From Pseudomonadota bacterium (GTDB lineage: Bacteria; Bdellovibrionota; UBA1018; CAIMNF01), in the NCBI GenBank assembly GCA_027491115.1, contig JAIXWV010000040.1, forward strand, positions 1 through 64,000: DNA of 64,000 nucleotides, given 5' to 3'. Of the stretch, positions 60,672-64,000 are shown in pieces; position 1 is the first letter of the stretch; each line of letters starts with the position of its first letter. The notes below the pieces were generated by a model. That model ran no database searches, was not told where the DNA came from, and saw only the letters and a program-made list of their open reading frames with translations. The position numbers and the translations under genes were made by a program.

Positions 60672-61430
60672 ATGGCACAGGAAAACCAGACAGCAAACAT
60701 CGCCCTCAGCCTCCGGAACCTTCACAAGGCTTTCGGAGAAAAAGTCGTTCACCGGGGTGTCAGTTTCGATCTCCGAGAGGGCGAGATCCTCGGACTCTTC
60801 GGGGGCTCGGGCACAGGAAAAAGCGTCATTCTCAGATCGATCATCGGACTCGAACATCCGGACGAGGGAGAAATCATTTTTGAAGGACGTAACTTGATCC
60901 CTTTGACCGAGCGTGAGCTTTTCAATGTCCGGACCAGAATCAGCTATGTTTTCCAGAACGGTGCGCTTTTTGACTCCCTGACCGTCGAGGAAAATCTGGC
61001 CTACCCCCTTCGGGAACACGCATTGATGACTGACAGTGAAATCCACGAACGTGTGGACGAAATGCTGGAAATGATCGACATGAAAGGTGCGAACCACCTG
61101 CTTCCGAGCGAACTGTCGGGCGGGATGCAGAAGCGCGCCGGATTCGCCCGGTCGGTCATCCTCCAGCCCAAAGTCGTCCTGTTCGACGAGCCGACCGCAG
61201 GCCTCGATCCTGTCAACACAGGCCGCTTGCTACAGAATATCCTCTCTTTCAAAAGGAGGGGAATGACCGGGATTTTCGTCACCCACGACATCCCGGCCGC
61301 CTTCGAAGTTTGTGACCGGATCGCCATTCTCAACCAAGGAAAAATCGAACTCGTCATGAGCGTTGATGAGATGAAGAAGTCAAACGACGCACTTGTCAAA
61401 TCCTTCACAACAGGAGCCCATATCCGATGA
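60672..61430 (+). CDS. mlaF: MCE-type lipid ABC transporter ATPase MlaF
   Basis: The 252-residue ATPase has Walker A GGSGTGKSVILRS, Q-loop YVFQNGALFDSLTVEENL, signature LSGGMQKRAGFAR, Walker B VVLFDEPTAGLDP and H-loop FVTHD, the set typical of MlaF. It energises MlaE. ATGA coupling to mlaD. Confidence 0.96.
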   Translation: MAQENQTANIALSLRNLHKAFGEKVVHRGVSFDLREGEILGLFGGSGTGKSVILRSIIGLEHPDEGEIIFEGRNLIPLTERELFNVRTRISYVFQNGALFDSLTVEENLAYPLREHALMTDSEIHERVDEMLEMIDMKGANHLLPSELSGGMQKRAGFARSVILQPKVVLFDEPTAGLDPVNTGRLLQNILSFKRRGMTGIFVTHDIPAAFEVCDRIAILNQGKIELVMSVDEMKKSNDALVKSFTTGAHIR

Positions 61431-62230
61431 AAGCCGATGAAAAGAAAACCGAAACACGTGTAGGAATCTTCGTCCTGATCGGACTCAGCATCACCATGGC
61501 TTCGATCATCATTCTCGGTGGGAAGCAGAGTGTGTTCACATCAGTGAACCGCTACACCTCGCATTTCGAAAAAATTGACGGCCTGGTTCATGGTGCGAAA
61601 GTGACTCTGGGTGGACTCCAGATCGGATCGGTTTCGGGTATCTCTTTCGACCCGGTCAAGCGGGACATGAAAGTTGATTTCACGGTCGAGAGGGACTATG
61701 CCGTTTACATCCGGAAGGATTCAACTGTGGAAGTGGTCACTCAAGGGGTACTCGGTGACAAGTACCTCTCCCTGAACGCCGGTGACCCTGCACAAGAAGA
61801 GGTGTCGAACGGGGGCGAGATCCCCCACGGACTGAACAAGGACATTTCTCAGATCCTGACTTCGAGCGACCGTCTGATGCACAAACTGACATCGACCACA
61901 GAGAATCTTGAACGCATCTTGTCGGCTTTCAATCGCGGAAACCGGGCAGACCAGTTCTTCGAGGGATTGACGACGACCAGCAGGAATCTTGCTGAAGTCT
62001 CCACCCGGCTGAACGAAGAGCTGAACCAGATGAAGTTGAAATCCACCGTTGGACACTTGAATTCGATTCTGGAGAAGATTGACCATGGGAGAGGATCACT
62101 CGGTGCCTTCATCAACGATCCGGCACTGTATGACGACACGAAAGCACTGATCGGTCAGACCAACCGGAACCGGATCATGAGAAACATCATCCGCCAGACG
62201 ATCAAGGACAGCGGAGAAGGCGCTAACTGA
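61427..62230 (+). CDS. mlaD: MCE-domain lipid-binding protein MlaD
   Basis: The 267-residue protein has one N-terminal membrane helix (VGIFVLIGLSITMASIIILGG), the MCE domain (FEKIDGLVHGAKVTLGGLQIGSVSGISF, with VEVVTQGVLGDKYLSL) and a long helical C-terminus (residues about 140-230) that is longer than in E. coli MlaD. It forms the periplasmic ring of the transporter. Its end overlaps the convergent acyltransferase gene by 8 bases. Confidence 0.93.
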   Translation: MKADEKKTETRVGIFVLIGLSITMASIIILGGKQSVFTSVNRYTSHFEKIDGLVHGAKVTLGGLQIGSVSGISFDPVKRDMKVDFTVERDYAVYIRKDSTVEVVTQGVLGDKYLSLNAGDPAQEEVSNGGEIPHGLNKDISQILTSSDRLMHKLTSTTENLERILSAFNRGNRADQFFEGLTTTSRNLAEVSTRLNEELNQMKLKSTVGHLNSILEKIDHGRGSLGAFINDPALYDDTKALIGQTNRNRIMRNIIRQTIKDSGEGAN

Positions 62231-63026
62231 GCTTTTTCGAATCGATCCGGACCGCGGGGACTCCTCCCCAAATCTCACCAGCCGGAACCACCGTCTTCGG
62301 CATCACCACGGAACCGGGCAAGATGCGGGCACCCTCTCCGATCTCCACGTCCGCGAGAATTTTTGCATGGAGACCGATCACCGCATTCTTCCGGATGACC
62401 ACCGGGGCGATGATCAAGTACCCTTCCATTCCGTAGTGGGCGAGAATCACCGCTGAACCACCAATGGTGACACCGTCCTCGATTGTAATGAGAGGCGCAT
62501 CGGTGATGTGCGTGGTGTTGATCACCACCTTTTTTCCGACTTTCATGCCCATGGCCCTGAAATACCAAAGACTGATAGGGGTCGGAGTGACGAACTCGAG
62601 AATGGTGTACCGGACCAGATAAGCAAGGGAGTTGAACAAGTACCAAGGAATGAATCGATTGGAATGGCTAGCGCCTCTCCCCGGGCGGACCCTGGAGCGA
62701 ATCAGTACCGTCACGGCCGGCACGATCGCCATCAAGGCAAAACCGGACAGAAAAAACCCACCGGCCACCCCCGTCCCAGCCAGGAACGCCTGCATCCATT
62801 CACCGGTCGACTCACCCCACCCGGCCATCCACTGGAAAAAGAGGACCCCAGGAGCCAGAGCCGCTCCCCCCACCACTGCTGCGACCCCATACACCGGAAT
62901 CAATGTGAGCCCGTGAGTGAGCTCGGGAAACCTCCTGAGCCAACGCTCATACCTACCCGACCAACCTTGTTGACCGGGCTCCTCGACCGGAAGATCACGA
63001 TGACGCTTTTCTGAAGATGGCTCCAT
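62223..63026 (-). CDS. membrane-anchored hexapeptide-repeat acyltransferase
   Basis: The protein (about 267 residues) has a charged N-terminus, two or three membrane segments (LTLIPVYGVAAVVGGAALAPGVLFF and FFLSGFALMAIVPAVTVLI) and a C-terminal left-handed beta-helix of hexapeptide repeats (VVINTTHITDAPLITIEDGVTIGGSAVI...NAVIGLHAKILADVEIGEGARILPG) as in acetyl- and acyltransferases. The substrate is unknown; LpxA-like or capsule-modifying roles are possible. The start is uncertain: ATG 63026 is used here, and the frame is open to TTG 63062; neither has a clear ribosome binding site. Confidence 0.7.
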   Translation of the reverse strand: MEPSSEKRHRDLPVEEPGQQGWSGRYERWLRRFPELTHGLTLIPVYGVAAVVGGAALAPGVLFFQWMAGWGESTGEWMQAFLAGTGVAGGFFLSGFALMAIVPAVTVLIRSRVRPGRGASHSNRFIPWYLFNSLAYLVRYTILEFVTPTPISLWYFRAMGMKVGKKVVINTTHITDAPLITIEDGVTIGGSAVILAHYGMEGYLIIAPVVIRKNAVIGLHAKILADVEIGEGARILPGSVVMPKTVVPAGEIWGGVPAVRIDSKKLS

Positions 63027-63180
63027 GTCGTCAGTGTCCCATCCGGCAGCACCTACACTCAACTGTTTTTGTTCATGCCCATCACCTGAACAGACCGGGT
63101 ATTTTTTCCATGACCGTCAACTCATGTACCCCATTGCACGCTTCAGGAGTCAGGCACACTCCTTGCGATCCATTCGATCC

Positions 63181-64000
63181 ATGAACCTTTCCAAATTGGC
63201 AGTCGGATTCTCGCTCCTCCTTCCTGTCGGTATCTCCACCGCATCGGCCCACCCTACCGTGCAAGTCCAGAGCGGTTTCACCATCAGCATGTACCGGGTC
63301 GGAAATAAATCCGGGATCGAGGTCGAGCAGAACGGCGTGATCCGGTTCGAGCTGGAGAAAACGGGCATGAACATCGCCTTCAAGATCCGGGATGCCTCCG
63401 GGAAAGTGACCCAGCAAGGAACCCGCTTCGACGCGATTCCAGCCTCGGTTTTATCGGCCTATCCCGGCTTGAAAGACAGTCTGGATCAATCGTTCAAACC
63501 GGTGGATCAGAATGATCTCTCGAATCCGAACTCCCGCGCAGCCAAGCTCGAGATCTTGAGACAGCACAATCCCGCAGGCCATGTGGTGATCGACCGCCTC
63601 AAAAACAAAGAAGGATTCGATTTTTTCTCGGGAATTGCCAAAGGCGAAAGTGTGGTCGACGCACTCGACACCGGTGTGCATGAGGGTCTGCACATGCTTG
63701 ACGGTGAGATTGAGCGACACAATGCCCAGGCTAGCTACTTTCTGATCGATCAGAGAATCGTCGACGCACCCCGGATGAAAACCTTCCATAGGAATCAGGT
63801 AGTGAAGCTCATGACCCAAGAAGAGAAGTCCGACCACTATGTCGGGACCTACCTTGAAGGCTCTTCCGGTGCACAGGGGCTTGAAGTCCTGCTCGACGAA
63901 TTGAACGCCTACGCCCACGGCGCCTGGACGACCATCGAGCTGTCCGAGGGCCTGAACGAGCGAAACACGATCAATCCGGGTCTGGTGGCCATGATGGACT
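63181..64000 (+). CDS. secreted metallopeptidase-like protein, 3' end beyond the window
   Basis: An open frame from ATG 63181 runs to the end of the window without a stop (273 codons). It starts with a signal peptide (LAVGFSLLLPVGISTASA). Residues 167-171 read HEGLH, an HExxH zinc motif, and DELNAYAHGAW at 239-249 supplies a Glu/Asn-Ala-Tyr segment that often carries the third zinc ligand in gluzincins. The N-terminal half has no known domain to me. No Shine-Dalgarno sequence precedes the ATG. A sigma54-like GG-N10-GC pair (63153-63166) lies upstream but would leave almost no leader. Confidence 0.6.
   Translation, partial: MNLSKLAVGFSLLLPVGISTASAHPTVQVQSGFTISMYRVGNKSGIEVEQNGVIRFELEKTGMNIAFKIRDASGKVTQQGTRFDAIPASVLSAYPGLKDSLDQSFKPVDQNDLSNPNSRAAKLEILRQHNPAGHVVIDRLKNKEGFDFFSGIAKGESVVDALDTGVHEGLHMLDGEIERHNAQASYFLIDQRIVDAPRMKTFHRNQVVKLMTQEEKSDHYVGTYLEGSSGAQGLEVLLDELNAYAHGAWTTIELSEGLNERNTINPGLVAMMD

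Noticed and set aside
63151-63167. Sigma54 promoter (GG-N10-GC within CAGGCACACTCCTTGCG) before the metallopeptidase gene
   Set aside because: The transcription start would fall about 3 bases before the ATG with no ribosome binding site. The spacing match alone is weak evidence.
62275-64000. Minus-strand open frames opposite the metallopeptidase gene (63082-63417 and 63451-63918)
   Set aside because: They are antisense shadows. The plus frame has a signal peptide, HExxH motif and continuous coding character.

Overview
The window looks like the end of a bacterial contig. It opens with an almost pure poly-G stretch that is probably a sequencing or assembly artefact, and then carries tightly packed, chromosomal-type genes on both strands. 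Start codons are often coupled through ATGA or TGATG overlaps. The organism is Gram-negative and flagellated: it has a full type II secretion operon with secretin, an Mla lipid-transport operon, outer-membrane lipoproteins and a flagellar regulon. The flagellar order (flgB-flgC-fliEFGHIJ-motE-fliK-flgD-TIGR02530-flgE, then fliLMNOPQR-flhBAF-fliA), a CarD-type regulator, an ArsA-like ATPase pair and GspN suggest Bdellovibrionota or a related former 'deltaproteobacterial' lineage. That placement is an inference from gene content, not a database result.

Region 1 (1-13.1 kb) holds housekeeping and transport genes. A MATE exporter meets, tail to tail, a minus-strand operon that reads thiB-thiP-thiQ-like (thiamine ABC importer) followed by two ArsA/Get3-like ATPases. 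nadA follows. Next comes a two-gene operon for secreted proteins: a repeat protein predicted to be a beta-propeller, and a transglutaminase of the oomycete-elicitor type. gltX-cysS closes the region.

Region 2 (13.2-31.9 kb) starts with carD behind a clear sigma70 promoter and a minus-strand acyl-CoA dehydrogenase. The complete gspCDEFGHIJKLMN type II secretion operon follows on the plus strand. Downstream on the same strand are a lipoprotein, an outer-membrane barrel protein and an EI24/CysZ-like membrane protein.

Region 3 (31.9-33.9 kb) has a lone Flp-type pilin-like gene and a PilZ-like gene diverging from two near-consensus promoters that flank a palindrome, and then fliA.

Region 4 (32.8-59.2 kb) is the minus-strand flagellar supercluster. 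Transcription enters at a 916-residue TPR protein and a degenerate sigma54-activator homologue. It runs through basal body, motor switch, export ATPase, hook-length control and hook genes to a strong terminator after flgE. It resumes at fliL for the switch, the export gate, flhF and fliA. There are family-level oddities: an AMIN-like domain on FliO, a His/Gly repeat in FliL, and an enhancer-binding-like regulator without GAFTGA or the Walker B Asp.

Region 5 (59.3-64 kb) has a plus-strand Mla-type operon (lipoprotein, MlaE, MlaF, MlaD), a membrane-anchored hexapeptide acyltransferase on the minus strand, and the 5' part of a secreted HExxH metallopeptidase that runs off the window. I saw no rRNA, tRNA, CRISPR array, insertion sequence or prophage, and no gene-free stretch longer than 300 bases.
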